Source: Pseudorasbora parva (Eukaryota; Chordata; Actinopteri; Cypriniformes; Gobionidae). Taken from it: a stretch of 64,000 nucleotides of DNA. A program made the translations under genes and the position numbers. The stretch is from assembly GCF_024679245.1 (NCBI RefSeq), contig NC_090173.1, positions 24,892,660 through 24,956,659 on the forward strand, read 5' to 3'. Positions 10,012 to 20,477 of the stretch are shown here, piece after piece. Each line of letters starts with the position of its first letter. The first letter of the stretch is position 1. The notes under the pieces were generated by a model, which saw only the letters and a list, made by a program, of their open reading frames with translations, was not told where the DNA came from and ran no database searches.

Positions 10012-11812
10012 TGTAGGAATATGTATATTCCAGCAGTGAATCGACACAACAAAGCATTCCAGAGACCCCCTCTCCGAAACCTGAACCGATCATAAAACTA
10101 ATCAAGGATGCCCCAACTGGCCCAAAGACAACATCTCTCCCCCTTTACCTGCGTTATCGCAAATCCAGCACATGGACAAGATGAGTCACATGACGTGTTC
10201 CTCTTTGTTAACCATACAGAACCTCGCGAAGAAGGGATTCATTTATTACCGACAGGCATAAATTCAAATCGTTATCGGGACACAGAGTCACTAAGAGCTT
10301 TTCGAATGCTCGAAGTCAACCCTGACACTATACAGACACCTCGTCGTGCCCCTCCTTCCTCGTCCTGCGCATTCCAAAGGCTCTTTAAACCTCACACAAA
10401 GACCTCACACCAATGCAGACACGAGGAGTAGCTTAACCCATAGATTCAATAACATTTATTAATCCACCCAACGGTGCCTTAAACATATTCTAAGGTATTA
10501 TGTATATTTTCATGTAACGTGTAAAATTTCTCTGTATGCGAGACATGTATCACATATTAATCTTTTCTATCTCCTACTCCCATCATGGGAATAGCAAGCT
10601 GTTTGATGTCTATGTGATGGATAAATGATTCTCATCATTTTGATGTAAGGTAAATTTGTGTAAAATGTACTGTGATCACAAAAGGAAAGTTGGTTTCTTA
10701 AAAGTGTTTAATCGGACATTACATTAATGATATGCATGAACAGGAGAAGTGGGCAGGACACCCGCCCACAACAATATCTCATTGGCCGGAGACACCCCCA
10801 AGGAGGGACCTTAGGGCCTGTTTAAATCTCCTGGGAAACAAGTTATCTTTGCTTTTTGTTTTGCTTCGTGCTTTACTGACTGCCATGGTTTTGCGGTGAC
10901 TTCTGCTTTGATCATGCGGGCCTTTCCTGCCTGCACGCAGCGTCCTCCGAGCTACCTAGACCTCTTCATCACCACACTCCAAAACTCTAAAACTCTATTT
11001 GAACCTCGCCGAAGAGAACTTCCTAGAGTCTACGCAGCCGCGCATCATGAAGCTAACTGGTTTATCTTCCAGGATCCGGCTTTTCACCCCGCAAAACCAA
11101 TTATTCGTCCCTCTGACCACAAATGGTAAATGGACTGCATTTATATAGCGCTTTTATCCAAAGCGCTTTAGATTTTTGCCTCACATTCACCCATTCATAC
11201 ACCGACGGCGATGTCAGCTATGTAAGGCGCCATCCAGAGCAGCTGAGGTTAGGTGTCTTGTTCATGGACACTTCGACACTTGGTCAAGTGGAACCGGAGA
11301 TTGAACCACCAACCTTCTGGTTTGTAGACAACCTACATGAACCACTGAGCCACTGCCGCCCCTGACCCCCAGCCGAACAACACCGTGCTAAGAGGAACCC
11401 ATGCTCGTAGGAGCATTCAAACGCAAGTACATGATTCTTCATTCTGGCTGAACTGGTAAAAATCGTATCTAAGCGAGCAAACTTAGGTTGACCTGCTAAT
11501 ATATTGATTCTCAGGTTGTGGCTCAGAAATCATTGGGACTTCACTCCTTTCCATTAACAAACATCCCTTTCCCAGTAACTGTATGAATGTGTGTTTTTGT
11601 TAGTTTTTGTGTGTTTAGAATAGTTTAATAAACGTTGTAACGGGTAATATCCCGATTCAAGATTGATAGTGTACTCTAATTTCAACGTAACGCTGGATGA
11701 ATAGTTAATAAAGTGTTAAATATCAATTTTGAAACATTTAATATGTATCACGGTTCCTTTCACTGTAATTCAATACCCCTTTGAGTTATTTGATCCGAAT
11801 CAATTCCTTACA
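10012..11812 (+). mobile_element. Insertion in the Tc1 remnant: possible long solo LTR
   Basis: Tc1 sequence stops at about 10011 (AACAGT) and resumes at about 11813 (CAATGCATGTCAG). The intervening block starts TGTAGGAATATG and ends CCTTACA, i.e. TG...CA, with near-matching flanks CAGT/CAAT (one mismatch). It holds a promoter-like region (10730-10860, with a TTTAAAT box) and a poly-A signal AATAAA near 11627, about 190 bp before the end. No gag or pol is visible. A retroviral or Gypsy-type solo LTR containing a nested repeat (11123-11362) fits, but LTR status is inferred because no second copy lies in the window. Confidence 0.4.
11123..11362. repeat. Fish interspersed repeat (AAATGGACTGCATTTATATA type)
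   Basis: A 240-bp block beginning TGGTAAATGGACTGCATTTA and ending near CCACTGCCGCCCC. I recognise this as a common short interspersed sequence of fish genomes, but I cannot assign its class from the sequence. It sits inside the 10012-11812 insertion and includes 'GACACTTCGACAC', a typical internal phrase of the family. The open frames through it are by-products. Confidence 0.55.
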
Positions 11813-11824
11813 CAATGCATGTCA

Positions 11825-12285
11825 GAGCACAAACCAAGCCATGCAGTTCAAGTAATTGTCTATAGACCTCAGAGACAGGATTGTATTGAGGCACAGATCT
11901 GTGGAAGGATATAGAACAATTTCTGCAGCAACCTTCCAGAAGAACAACTATCTCTGTAGAACCACCAATCAGGCCTGTATGGTAGAGTGGCCAGACGTCG
12001 CCTGAAGGACTCTCAGACCTTGATAAACAAAATTCTCTGTTCTGATGAAACAAAGATTGAACTCTTTGGCCTGAATGGCAAGTGTCATGTCTGGAGGAAA
12101 CCAGGCACCACTCATCACCTGACCAATACCATCCCTACAGTGAAGCATGGTGGTGGCAGCATCATGCTGTGGGGATGATTTTAGCAGCAGGAACTGGGAG
12201 ACTAGTCAGGATCAAGGGGAAAGATTAATGCAGCAAGACGATACATCTTTGATGAAAACCTGCTCCACAGCACTCTGAAGCACAA
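11825..12285 (+). pseudogene. Tc1-like transposase fragment
   Basis: 11987-12178 encodes a 63-residue piece with ARRR, then [29 protein letters not shown] and [11 protein letters not shown]. This is the central catalytic region of Tc1 transposases, where the D of the SDE motif is the second acidic residue of the DDE triad. Upstream text at 11825-11930 corresponds to the N-terminal DNA-binding region but is out of continuity, with an internal deletion. The frame ends at a TGA at 12176-12178. The C-terminal part with the last acidic residue is absent, so no active enzyme can be made. A homologous fragment lies on the minus strand at 30094-30450. Confidence 0.8.
12281..12285. repeat. Gypsy target-site duplication, left copy
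   Basis: CACAA immediately precedes the 5' LTR and is repeated at 17431-17435 right after the 3' LTR. A 5-bp duplication is the norm for Ty3/Gypsy integrase. Confidence 0.9.
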
Positions 12286-12718
12286 TGTCACGGTTCATGG
12301 ATTCCCTGTCTCACTCTTGGGTGCGTGTTGAATGTAGGTGAGGGCGGAGCCTGGGATTGGCTCATCACGCACCTGTGGCTGATCACCTGCACCAGCTGCA
12401 ACTCATCACCTTCACCCTATTTAGTCTCTCTGTTTCTCTCTTGTCTTTGTCAGAGCGTTGTTGGATGTTTCCCCTTGTGTCTCCGTGTTGGTTTTCGTTT
12501 CCCCCTTCCGTGAAACGCTGGATCCCTTCCCGGAATACCTGTACCGACCTCCCGAGTCACAGCTGCTCACAGCCTGCCCGTGTCGCCAACAGAGCCTCTC
12601 TCACTGCTCCGTCTTATCCGGACTTCTTCAGTGTTCTGAGTTTTGACTTCTGTGACACTATCTGTCAAAATAAACTGAGTTACTTGCAATTGAATCCTGC
12701 CTCTGTGAATCCGTTACA
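12286..12718 (+). repeat. Gypsy 5' LTR
   Basis: Starts TGTCACGGTTC and ends CCGTTACA. A TATA-like box (TATTTA, 12419-12424) lies about 25-30 nt before the predicted transcript start GTCAGAGCGTT (12449). AATAAA at 12669 may serve poly-adenylation. Short open frames inside it occur identically in the 3' LTR and are not genes. Confidence 0.95.
12449..12459 (+). promoter_or_regulatory. Predicted Gypsy transcript start / self-primer segment
   Basis: GTCAGAGCGTT is the exact reverse complement of AACGCTCTGAC at 12720-12730, just after the LTR. In Tf1 and sushi elements the first nucleotides of the mRNA pair with the primer site and prime reverse transcription. The spacing from the TATTTA box agrees with a transcript start here. 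Confidence 0.7.
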
Positions 12719-12719
12719 G

Positions 12720-12730
12720 AACGCTCTGAC
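12720..12730 (+). promoter_or_regulatory. Gypsy self-priming primer-binding site
   Basis: AACGCTCTGAC lies one base after the LTR. It does not start with TGG, as a tRNA-type site would, but matches the complement of the predicted mRNA 5' end over 11 nt. Confidence 0.7.
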
Positions 12731-12735
12731 CAACC

Positions 12736-13668
12736 ATTGATTCAGCGAGTATCAACGCCCTACTGACCAGCAGCAACGAGAGACTGGACCAGCAGGAGGC
12801 AAACTTAACTGCCACAGGACAGGCGGTACACACCTTGGTGGCACGGGTGGCCGAGCTGACCCAACAGATGCAACAACTCGTCGGTCCCACTGTGCCCGAC
12901 CCACCGCCGATTCCCCACACACCATCTGCATCGCGGCAACCGGAACCACGTCTGCCTACCCCTGAGAGTTATGCCGGTGAGAGCAATTATTGCAGAGCCT
13001 TCCTTACCAAGTGTTCCTTGTTTTTCGCTCTTCAACCGCAGACTTTCAACACCGAAAGATCCAAGGTGGCATTCGTCCTCACCCTGCTCTCCGGACGAGC
13101 CGCACTTTGGGGAACGGCGGTGTGGGAGAATCAACATCCTTGCTGCTCCTCGTTCCAGACGCTGGCGGCAGAGATGAGAAGGGTGTTTGACCGAGCGGTG
13201 ACCGGAAGAGAAGCGGCACGTCAACTCGCAGAGCTCCGCCAAGGTAACTTCTCGGTCTCGGATTATTCCATCGAGTTCCGCACCCTGGCCGCCGAGTGCA
13301 AGTGGAACGAGGAGGCACAGTGGGACATGTTCCTGCATGGGCTGGCTGACCGCATCCAGAAGGAGATATTCACCATCGACCTTCCGGAGAAGATTGACGG
13401 TCTCATTGACCTTGCGTTGAGGGTGGACGCTCGTCTGAGTAGGCTGAGGTCCAGGATGGAGCCTCAGCATGGGAGTGTCGAATGCCCTCAGGCCAGCGCT
13501 ACGGATGCGGTCAGCTACACCTTCGACCCGGAGCCCATGCAGGTGGGTCGAGCTCGGCTCTCCCGGGAGGAGAAGGCGAGACGGAGATCCCGTGGTCTTT
13601 GTCTGTACTGCGGCGGGAACGGACACCTGCTAGACTCCTGCCCGGTAAAAGACCACGCCCGGCGGTAA
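12736..13668 (+). CDS. gag: Gypsy Gag (nucleocapsid/capsid polyprotein), start codon ATT
   Basis: The frame is open from just after a TGA at 12727 to a TAA at 13666. The protein should form the intracellular particle that packages the element's RNA. The first part is Gln/Leu-rich and coiled-coil-like (12800-12890), the middle matches retrotransposon Gag capsid, and the C-terminal end carries one CCHC zinc knuckle, [14 protein letters not shown] (C-x2-C-x4-H-x4-C), for RNA binding. The natural start seems to be codon 12736-12738, which here reads ATT (Ile-Asp-Ser...) instead of ATG. The next in-frame ATG is near 12868. So the copy may be translated poorly or from a non-AUG codon. Pol follows in the -1 frame with overlap. 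Confidence 0.85.
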   Translation: MDSASINALLTSSNERLDQQEANLTATGQAVHTLVARVAELTQQMQQLVGPTVPDPPPIPHTPSASRQPEPRLPTPESYAGESNYCRAFLTKCSLFFALQPQTFNTERSKVAFVLTLLSGRAALWGTAVWENQHPCCSSFQTLAAEMRRVFDRAVTGREAARQLAELRQGNFSVSDYSIEFRTLAAECKWNEEAQWDMFLHGLADRIQKEIFTIDLPEKIDGLIDLALRVDARLSRLRSRMEPQHGSVECPQASATDAVSYTFDPEPMQVGRARLSREEKARRRSRGLCLYCGGNGHLLDSCPVKDHARR

Positions 13669-16600
13669 AAGGAAGGCTACTGTCGGGCGGGATCTCCGTG
13701 GAAAAGACCTCATCCTCCACTCTCCTCCCGGTGAGATTGCTGTGGGCAGCTCAGGATTATTCCAGCCTCGCCCTCCTCGACTCGGGAGCGGAAGGTAACT
13801 TCATTGACTCTGCCCTTGCTCATAAACTCAACATACCCACCATTGCACTCAAAAACACCATTTCTGTCAACGCACTCAACGGACAAGTTCTCCCTGACAT
13901 TTCTTTCACCACTGAACCACTTACACTGATCACTTCGGGCAACCACACTGAACGCATTTCATTTTTCATCCTGGACTCCCCTTTGGCTCCCATTGTCCTC
14001 GGTCACCCTTGGCTGGAGTTACACAATCCAAGGGTTGACTGGGGACAAAACTCTGTGTCTGCGTGGAGTGATAAATGTTATGAGTCTTGTTTGGTGTCTG
14101 CTTGTTCGTCTGTTTCTCGTTCTGTTTTTCACAGTGAGACGGTGAATCTGTCTAACCTGCCTCCGGAGTACCTCGACCTGAAGGAAGTGTTCAGTAAGTC
14201 CCGAGCTGCTTCTCTTCCTCCGCATCGTCCCTATGACTGTGCTATAGATTTACTCCCAGGTAAGTCTCCGCCTAAGGGCAAACTATACTCTCTTTCTATT
14301 CCAGAGAGGGAGGCCATGGAGAAATATATTTCTGATTCTCTAGCCTCCAAATTCATCCGCCCTTCCTCTTCTCCAGCGGGGGCGGGGTTCTTCTTCGTGG
14401 GGAAGAAGGATGGTTCTCTGCGACCTTGCATTGATTACCGAGGGCTGAACAACATCACGGTAAAGAATACCTATCCTTTGCCGTTGATGTCTTCAGCTTT
14501 CGAGAGGTTACAGGGAGCATCTGTCTTCACGAAGTTGGACTTACGTAACGCTTATCATTTGGTTCGCATCAGGGAGGGGGATGAATGGAAAACCGCATTT
14601 AACACCCCCAGGGGGCATTTTGAATATTTGGTCATGCCTTTCGGCCTTTCCAACTCCCCAGCGGTTTTCCAGGCACTCGTCAATGATGTGTTGAGAGACA
14701 TGGTCGACCAATTCATATATGTCTACCTGGATGACATTTTGATTTTTTCTTCGTCTCTCCAGGAACATGTTCGACACGTCAGACGAGTGCTTCAGAGGTT
14801 GCTAGAGAATGGGCTTTTTGTCAAGGCGGAGAAATGCGCTTTTCATGCACAGTCTGTTCCTTTTTTAGGGTACATCGTGTCATCGGAGGGAATGCGCATG
14901 GATCCCGACAAGGTTAAGGCTGTGATGGATTGGCCAAGTCCAGATTCCCGTAAGGCCCTACAGAGGTTTCTGGGGTTCGCCAATTTCTATCTGCGTTTTA
15001 TTCGCAATTTCAGCCAACTAGCCGCACCTCTGACTGCCTTGACCTCTCCCCGAACGACGTTCAGGTGGTCCGATACAGCCGAGGCTGTATTCGCCAAACT
15101 GAAAAGCCGCTTTGTTTCGGCTCCCATCTTAGTCGCCCCTGATTCCACACGTCAGTTCGTGGTAGAGGTTGACGCGTCAGAGGTGGGGGTAGGAGTGGTT
15201 CTTTCACAGCGCTCTCCCTCAGATGACAAGATGCACCCGTGCGCGTTTTTCTCCCATCGTCTTTCTCCTGCCGAACGCAATTATGACATTGGTAACAGAG
15301 AGTTGTTGGCCGTCAAGTTAGCGTTGGAGGAGTGGCGTCATTGGCTTGAAGGGTCGGGGGTACCTTTTATTGTATGGACGGATCATAAGAACCTTGAATA
15401 TATTAGATCTGCTAAAAGACTCAACTCCAGGCAGGCTCGGTGGGCCCTTTTTTCGGACGTTTTGACTTTGTTCTCTCGTACCGCCCCGGGGTCTAAAAAC
15501 ATCAAACCCGACTCTTTATCTCGTATTTTTGATGCTTCCGAACGCCCGGTTACTCCCGAGTGTATTTTGCCAGAGAAGATAGTTATCTCTACACTCACAT
15601 GGGAGATCGAATCGAAGGTCAAAGTGGCCTTAGAAGGGGTAACGCCCCTGCCCGGCGGCCCACCGAGTTGTTTGTTCGTTCCGGAGGGGTTAAGATCCGA
15701 GGTCCTCAAATGGGGTCACTGCTCCAACATTGCTTGTCATCCAGGGGTAAACCGCACTTGCAGTTTAATAAAGCAACGATTTTGGTGGCCACTTATGGCT
15801 CGCGACATTCGCAGTTTTGTTTTGGCTTGCTCGGTCTGTGCGGTTGGTAAGACATCTAACCAACCTCCCCATGGGTTACTTCAGCCGTTGTCTGTTCCTT
15901 CGAGACCCTGGTCCCACATCGCTCTAGATTTTGTTACCGCCCTCCCGCCCTCCCAGGGCAAGACGGTCGTTTTGACCGTCGTGGACCGATTCTCGAAGGC
16001 AGCACATTTCATTCCCTTGCCCAAATTACCCTCAGCCAAGGAGACAGCGGTATCTGTAGTAGACCACGTCTTTCGGTTACATGGCCTCCCGATGGACGTG
16101 GTCTCCGACAGAGGTTCCCAATTTGTGTCCAAATTTTGGCAGGAGTTTTGTAAATTACTAGGAGCCACGGTTAGTCTGTCTTCGGGTTATCACCCCCAAA
16201 GCAACGGTCAGACCGAGAGAGCCAATCAGGATCTGGAAAGAGTGTTGCGATGTTTGGTATCCAAGAATCCTTCATCCTGGAGCCAGCAACTCTCTATGGT
16301 TGAGTACGCTCATAACTCGTTACCAGTGTCATCTACGGGCCTTTCGCCATTTGAGTGTAGTGTAGGTTACCAGCCACCTATTTTTCCTAGTCTGGATTCC
16401 GAGGTCGCAGTCCCCTCTGTTCACGCCTTTATCCAGAGGTGTCATCGCACATGGACCAGAGCCCGTGAGACTCTGCTCCAGGTGGGAGCGCGCACCAAGG
16501 CTAAAGCCGATTGCCACCGGTCTAAGCCTGCCGTATACGTCGTCGGTCAAAAAGTGTGGCTTTCTACCAAGAACATTCCTCTCCGCTCCGTATCTAATAA

Positions 16601-16985
16601 ACTTGCTCCCAAATTTATCGGCCCGTTCACTGTCACCAAGATCATTAGTCCGGTGACAGTCCGCTTCAAACTCCCTCCGGCGTACAGGAGGATTCATCCC
16701 GCCTTCCATGTATCCAAAATCAAACCTGTTTTTCACTCCCACCTTAATCCGCCAGTCCCGGTTCCCCCACCGCCGCGACTCGTAGATGGGGAACCAACTT
16801 ATTCGGTTAATCGCATTCTGGATTCTAGACGGAGGGGACGCGGTTTCCAGTACTTGGTGGACTGGGAAGGTTACGGTCCGGAGGAGAGAAGTTGGGTTCC
16901 TGCTAGGGACATTCTGGATCACTCCCTTATTGATGATTACAATCAACAGGTAAGGTCGGCTGGGAGCGTCAGGGGACGCTCCTAG
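13482..16985 (+). CDS. pol: Gypsy Pol: protease, RT, RNase H, integrase, chromodomain
   Basis: One uninterrupted frame of 1167 codons. Residues 1-62 overlap gag in the -1 frame, so real Pol probably starts after a frameshift near the gag stop. Protease: [10 protein letters not shown] near residue 100. RT: LDLRNAY-type motif and YLDD at 415-418. RNase H: first acidic residue in DASEVG at 564. Integrase: H-H-C-C zinc domain ([11 protein letters not shown] near 745, then CSVC), catalytic D816 (LDFVTAL), D876 (SDRGSQF) and E912 (GQTERAN), giving D,D35E. Chromodomain: about 1105-1157 ([20 protein letters not shown], then WVPARD), which in related elements directs integration to chromatin. No stops or missing catalytic residues seen. 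Likely still enzymatically competent. Confidence 0.95.
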   Translation: MPSGQRYGCGQLHLRPGAHAGGSSSALPGGEGETEIPWSLSVLRRERTPARLLPGKRPRPAVKGRLLSGGISVEKTSSSTLLPVRLLWAAQDYSSLALLDSGAEGNFIDSALAHKLNIPTIALKNTISVNALNGQVLPDISFTTEPLTLITSGNHTERISFFILDSPLAPIVLGHPWLELHNPRVDWGQNSVSAWSDKCYESCLVSACSSVSRSVFHSETVNLSNLPPEYLDLKEVFSKSRAASLPPHRPYDCAIDLLPGKSPPKGKLYSLSIPEREAMEKYISDSLASKFIRPSSSPAGAGFFFVGKKDGSLRPCIDYRGLNNITVKNTYPLPLMSSAFERLQGASVFTKLDLRNAYHLVRIREGDEWKTAFNTPRGHFEYLVMPFGLSNSPAVFQALVNDVLRDMVDQFIYVYLDDILIFSSSLQEHVRHVRRVLQRLLENGLFVKAEKCAFHAQSVPFLGYIVSSEGMRMDPDKVKAVMDWPSPDSRKALQRFLGFANFYLRFIRNFSQLAAPLTALTSPRTTFRWSDTAEAVFAKLKSRFVSAPILVAPDSTRQFVVEVDASEVGVGVVLSQRSPSDDKMHPCAFFSHRLSPAERNYDIGNRELLAVKLALEEWRHWLEGSGVPFIVWTDHKNLEYIRSAKRLNSRQARWALFSDVLTLFSRTAPGSKNIKPDSLSRIFDASERPVTPECILPEKIVISTLTWEIESKVKVALEGVTPLPGGPPSCLFVPEGLRSEVLKWGHCSNIACHPGVNRTCSLIKQRFWWPLMARDIRSFVLACSVCAVGKTSNQPPHGLLQPLSVPSRPWSHIALDFVTALPPSQGKTVVLTVVDRFSKAAHFIPLPKLPSAKETAVSVVDHVFRLHGLPMDVVSDRGSQFVSKFWQEFCKLLGATVSLSSGYHPQSNGQTERANQDLERVLRCLVSKNPSSWSQQLSMVEYAHNSLPVSSTGLSPFECSVGYQPPIFPSLDSEVAVPSVHAFIQRCHRTWTRARETLLQVGARTKAKADCHRSKPAVYVVGQKVWLSTKNIPLRSVSNKLAPKFIGPFTVTKIISPVTVRFKLPPAYRRIHPAFHVSKIKPVFHSHLNPPVPVPPPPRLVDGEPTYSVNRILDSRRRGRGFQYLVDWEGYGPEERSWVPARDILDHSLIDDYNQQVRSAGSVRGRS

Positions 16986-16997
16986 GGGGAGGGGTAC
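16983..16997 (+). promoter_or_regulatory. Gypsy polypurine tract
   Basis: TAGGGGGAGGGGTAC lies immediately before the 3' LTR and would prime plus-strand DNA synthesis. Confidence 0.85.
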
Positions 16998-17430
16998 TGT
17001 CACGGTTCATGGATTCCCTGTCTCACTCTTGGGTGCGTGTTGAATGTAGGTGAGGGCGGAGCCTGGGATTGGCTCATCACGCACCTGTGGCTGATCACCT
17101 GCACCAGCTGCAACTCATCACCTTCACCCTATTTAGTCTCTCTGTTTCTCTCTTGTCTTTGTCAGAGCGTTGTTGGATGTTTCCCCTTGTGTCTCCGTGT
17201 TGGTTTTCGTTTCCCCCTTCCGTGAAACGCTGGATCCCTTCCCGGAATACCTGTACCGACCTCCCGAGTCACAGCTGCTCACAGCCTGCCCGTGTCGCCA
17301 ACAGAGCCTCTCTCACTGCTCCGTCTTATCCGGACTTCTTCAGTGTTCTGAGTTTTGACTTCTGTGACACTATCTGTCAAAATAAACTGAGTTACTTGCA
17401 ATTGAATCCTGCCTCTGTGAATCCGTTGCA
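16998..17430 (+). repeat. Gypsy 3' LTR
   Basis: Same length as the 5' LTR. By eye it is identical except for the last few bases, GTTGCA instead of GTTACA. It is followed by the CACAA duplication. Confidence 0.95.
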
Positions 17431-20239
17431 CACAATCATTTAAATATACTCCAGGGTTTCTACTGATACAAAGCCATATGCTAATCGCTGAAGTAACCCT
17501 TTAATGTTTTTTTTTATTCGTTTACAATATAATAATTTCTTTCTGCTGTATTTGGAGGATATCCCCCCCCCCCCCAGCCAATTATGTGGGCATCACTAAA
17601 ATTATCTAACCAGTTATATTACAGCCTTTATCATTTTTGCCTCTCCACTTACCTCGACGCGTCATTTTCTGACGAAGACTGATGAGCACTTTTTGTACTT
17701 CCAGTCTGGTCCAGACAGTTCTCTTCATCTAATGGTTGTGAGCTTGGTAAATCAGGCTTTAGGTATTTAAAAGGTGTGACGTGCATGTAAAATGTCAGTG
17801 ATGACTGCCAGTCCTCTATTAATCAGAAAATCCCCCAGGGGGCAGATGATGAACAACCCGTTCGAGCATGATTACACTAATTTATTCCACCATTAGAGGA
17901 TGTAATTTGATTCTTTTTTTTAATAATGAAAAATGATCAGCTTTGTCGTCTTGATCTATTATGTAGCCCTAACATATATTTCTTGACAGTTTAGACTTTT
18001 CGGTTTGCAAAGTCTCAAGGTTTTCGTTTTAATTATTGGCATTTTTCTTCTATTATTCTGCTCTTCTTCCCTCAGCTGCCCTCCTCTGCCTTTTCTTTGT
18101 ATCATATATCCAATATAGAGAGAGGCAGGAAAAAAAGAGAAAAAAAAAACAGAATGAAGAAAAACCCTTTTTGATAGAAAGCAGGCCGCAGTTTTGTTTC
18201 CCATGATTGAATACAGGCGTGTGCCACCCTCACAGTCGCACTTGAGCTGACCAGAATTACACTGATTGCCACTTATTCCGTGGTGACAGATTGGTGACAG
18301 ACATTGAGGAAGTGGAGGCATGTCCGACTTAGTTGAATTATGGGAACTGAAGTTCACCTTGAACACACAAACAAAAGCATCCCGGCAAAATTCCCTGTGG
18401 CTAGTAATGGGAGACATCTTTTCAGTTTGGGAGCATTTATTGAAATTAGAGGACTCTTTAAAGCCTTAGACATAGTAGCATAGTGCAATAATGAATCTCA
18501 TACAGCACAACAAGAGAGTGAGGTCTAAGAGTGATTACAGCAAGCAATACTCTCCAATCAGTATACATGTGAGAATAAAGAAACTTTATTTACACAATCA
18601 GTACCCTTCTCCTAGTGTTACCCGCTGAGAGCTTCTGGGCGTCTATCTGAGAGACTGATCTGAGAGGGTGTCCTCACCTAGACCCACCCCACTTTGACTT
18701 GATCCGCCTGGGATGTGAACTTAGATATCCCCCCACCCCGTTTTCAATAGAGGTTCAGGCTTTCTCAACCTTTGCCCTCAAGAGAGATGGATGTCGTTTT
18801 TTTTTGTCCTTCCTCCACTGATATAATACTTACAACAAATCCCTCCTGTCCCTTTCAGTATTCATAGTTTGAATAAAGGCCTACAAGGATCAACCAATAT
18901 GTATTTTCTGTGAAAAATACCAAATCATTTTTTATCTTTATTTGTCCAGTAGCTGATATGTACAATTGATTTTTAAACATTATTGTAAAAATAATGTTAT
19001 TTTTAAACAATAAACTTTAACTTTAATGCTATATTATTATATATGCATTATAAATTACTATGTATAATCATATTTGATCATTTTCTTTTTCTTTATGTAA
19101 TTTTATTCATATTTATATATATAGCATATATTTTATATTGGAGTCATCGTAAAGTCATCCCATAATTGGTTATGCACACAAGCCCTCAGCCACACTGTTG
19201 GCTTCGGTCGATTGTATTATTTCCTTCGCTGGCTTCAAAGACATGGTCACGTCATTTTAAAGTAAAATAAAGCAACTTGCACTGAACATTAAACATCTAA
19301 ACCACTCACAGATTCTTGAGCCAGCAGGTAACGCTCATAGATTTGTTTATTTTACTGCTTTATCGCAATGGCAGCCATCTTGAGTTCTGTTTGTTTTTAT
19401 GGCACGTGAAATGGAGGGAACAAAAGACCTTGACTTCGGAGTTGGTGCCTGCTCAGTTGGAAGAGAAATTAAGAGAAAAACCAATAGAGAAACATGCTGG
19501 TGAAGATTGATATGCTGCTGCTGAGGCTGGGTGGCCTGGGAGGCTTCAGAGGAGCAGGACATCAAGTGAGTTATGCTTAAAGCAAGTAAGGAGGTGTATT
19601 TTCCTGCTATGTTGTTGATGTGCTAAGACCTAATTTTGTGTAGTTACTGTGCTAACTTTGCTTCTGGTATTGATGTGGGTGTTGTGCTGTCCCCTGATGA
19701 TCTCCAGATACGCGCTCTCAGGGAAATTCACATCTGTAGTAACCTGTTTATCAAGGCTAACATGATTCAGTTGGAAAGTATCTAAGGATACTGACATATA
19801 ATGATCCCATATAATGGACAGTAGCAATAGACGACCATTTGCATAGATTTTGATGGTCACACACAGTGTATAGGCAGATTTACTTCTGTGCTTGGAGGGG
19901 CAACATATACTGTACAGTAGCCCAAAAAGCAGTGAGACACTTCAAATTTATACTTGAAAATGTATGAATTCCATTGCATTAATAGGCCTATGTGAGGTCA
20001 TTACCTACTCAAGATCTCACAGGTCTTCTAGTAAAATGCTTGTGTAGTTCATAAATGGATACGGGTGAACAAGTTTGACTATTATAAAGCATCTAAAATA
20101 CCATGTGTCTATTTTTTTATATATATATTACTAACAGTGTTGGGGGTAAAGCGAACGTCCCAATCAGGTGTTTTGTTCCTCCAATCAGAGTCACTGAATA
20201 TTGAGTATCTTCTAATACCAAGTCCTGATCTGAAACTTG
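17431..20239. other. Non-coding stretch between Gypsy and D2
   Basis: No supported gene. A C-run lies at about 17565-17576. The 152-codon minus-strand frame at 17959-18417 has no splice context and no recognisable motif. AT-rich tracts lie near 18990-19140. Confidence 0.4.
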
Positions 20240-20266
20240 CATTCCCTTTCGAAAGGGAACTCGAGC

Positions 20267-20437
20267 TGCGTCAGCTGACGCTACGGGGAACGCCTTCAGC
20301 GTGACAGGTGTCTGAAATCGCTATCAAATCACAATCCTACTGACCGTCGGCAGCTGGTGATGTCATCACCGTACGACCAGGAAGTATAAAAGGGCACCGT
20401 GCCAACATGACGCTATCCGCTTCGTCTGAAGGGACTG
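20267..20437 (+). repeat. D2 left inverted terminal repeat
   Basis: Runs from GCGTCAGCTGACGC to TCTGAAGGGACTG and is the inverted complement of 24543-24715 with few differences. It contains the promoter-like TATA box. Confidence 0.85.
20385..20392 (+). promoter_or_regulatory. D2 left TATA box
   Basis: TATAAAAG in the left repeat, about 93 bp before the gag ATG at 20478. It could drive the genomic RNA. A mirror copy sits in the right repeat on the other strand. Confidence 0.6.
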
Positions 20438-20477
20438 TTCTGTCTGGTTCGCTAGAAAGTCTGTGAAAGTTAAAAAG

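Larger units (their letters stand above)
9657..12285 (+). mobile_element. Tc1-like transposon remnant, twice interrupted
   Basis: The left terminal repeat begins CAGTGCATCCGGAAAGTATT directly after a TA dinucleotide at 9655-9656, the Tc1/mariner target. Left-end sequence runs to about 10011, is interrupted by a TG...CA element, and resumes at about 11816 with text leading into the transposase gene. The body lacks the middle of the gene: text from the start of the protein runs straight into text near its catalytic core. It ends at the Gypsy insertion at 12286, and no right terminal repeat is visible beyond 17430. The same family recurs at 29623-31095. Confidence 0.8.
12286..17430 (+). mobile_element. 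Near-intact Ty3/Gypsy chromodomain (sushi-type) LTR retrotransposon
   Basis: The 5145-bp element has 433-bp LTRs (12286-12718, 16998-17430), a CACAA target duplication, a self-complementary primer site, gag, a long pol frame with protease, RT, RNase H, integrase and chromodomain, and a polypurine tract. The two LTRs look identical except for GTTACA versus GTTGCA at the 3' tip, so the insertion is very recent. It landed in an old Tc1 remnant. The chromodomain and self-priming place it with the Tf1/sushi branch of Gypsy. Defects seen: the expected gag start codon reads ATT. Confidence 0.95.

Noticed and set aside
11123..11362. tRNA-derived SINE with A and B boxes
   Set aside because: I could not identify convincing tRNA-like A and B boxes at the start of the block, so only a generic repeat is called.
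12357..12740. Open frames inside the Gypsy LTRs (also at 17069-17443)
   Set aside because: They are repeated identically in both LTRs, serve no known function and lie in regulatory sequence.
12805..13626. Minus-strand 273-codon open frame opposite gag
   Set aside because: Shadow of the gag gene. The plus strand has the zinc knuckle and capsid-like content.
16329..17003. Minus-strand 224-codon open frame opposite the end of pol
   Set aside because: Shadow of the integrase/chromodomain coding strand.
17959..18417. Minus-strand 152-codon open frame
   Set aside because: No recognisable domain, biased low-complexity stretches, no splice or promoter context.
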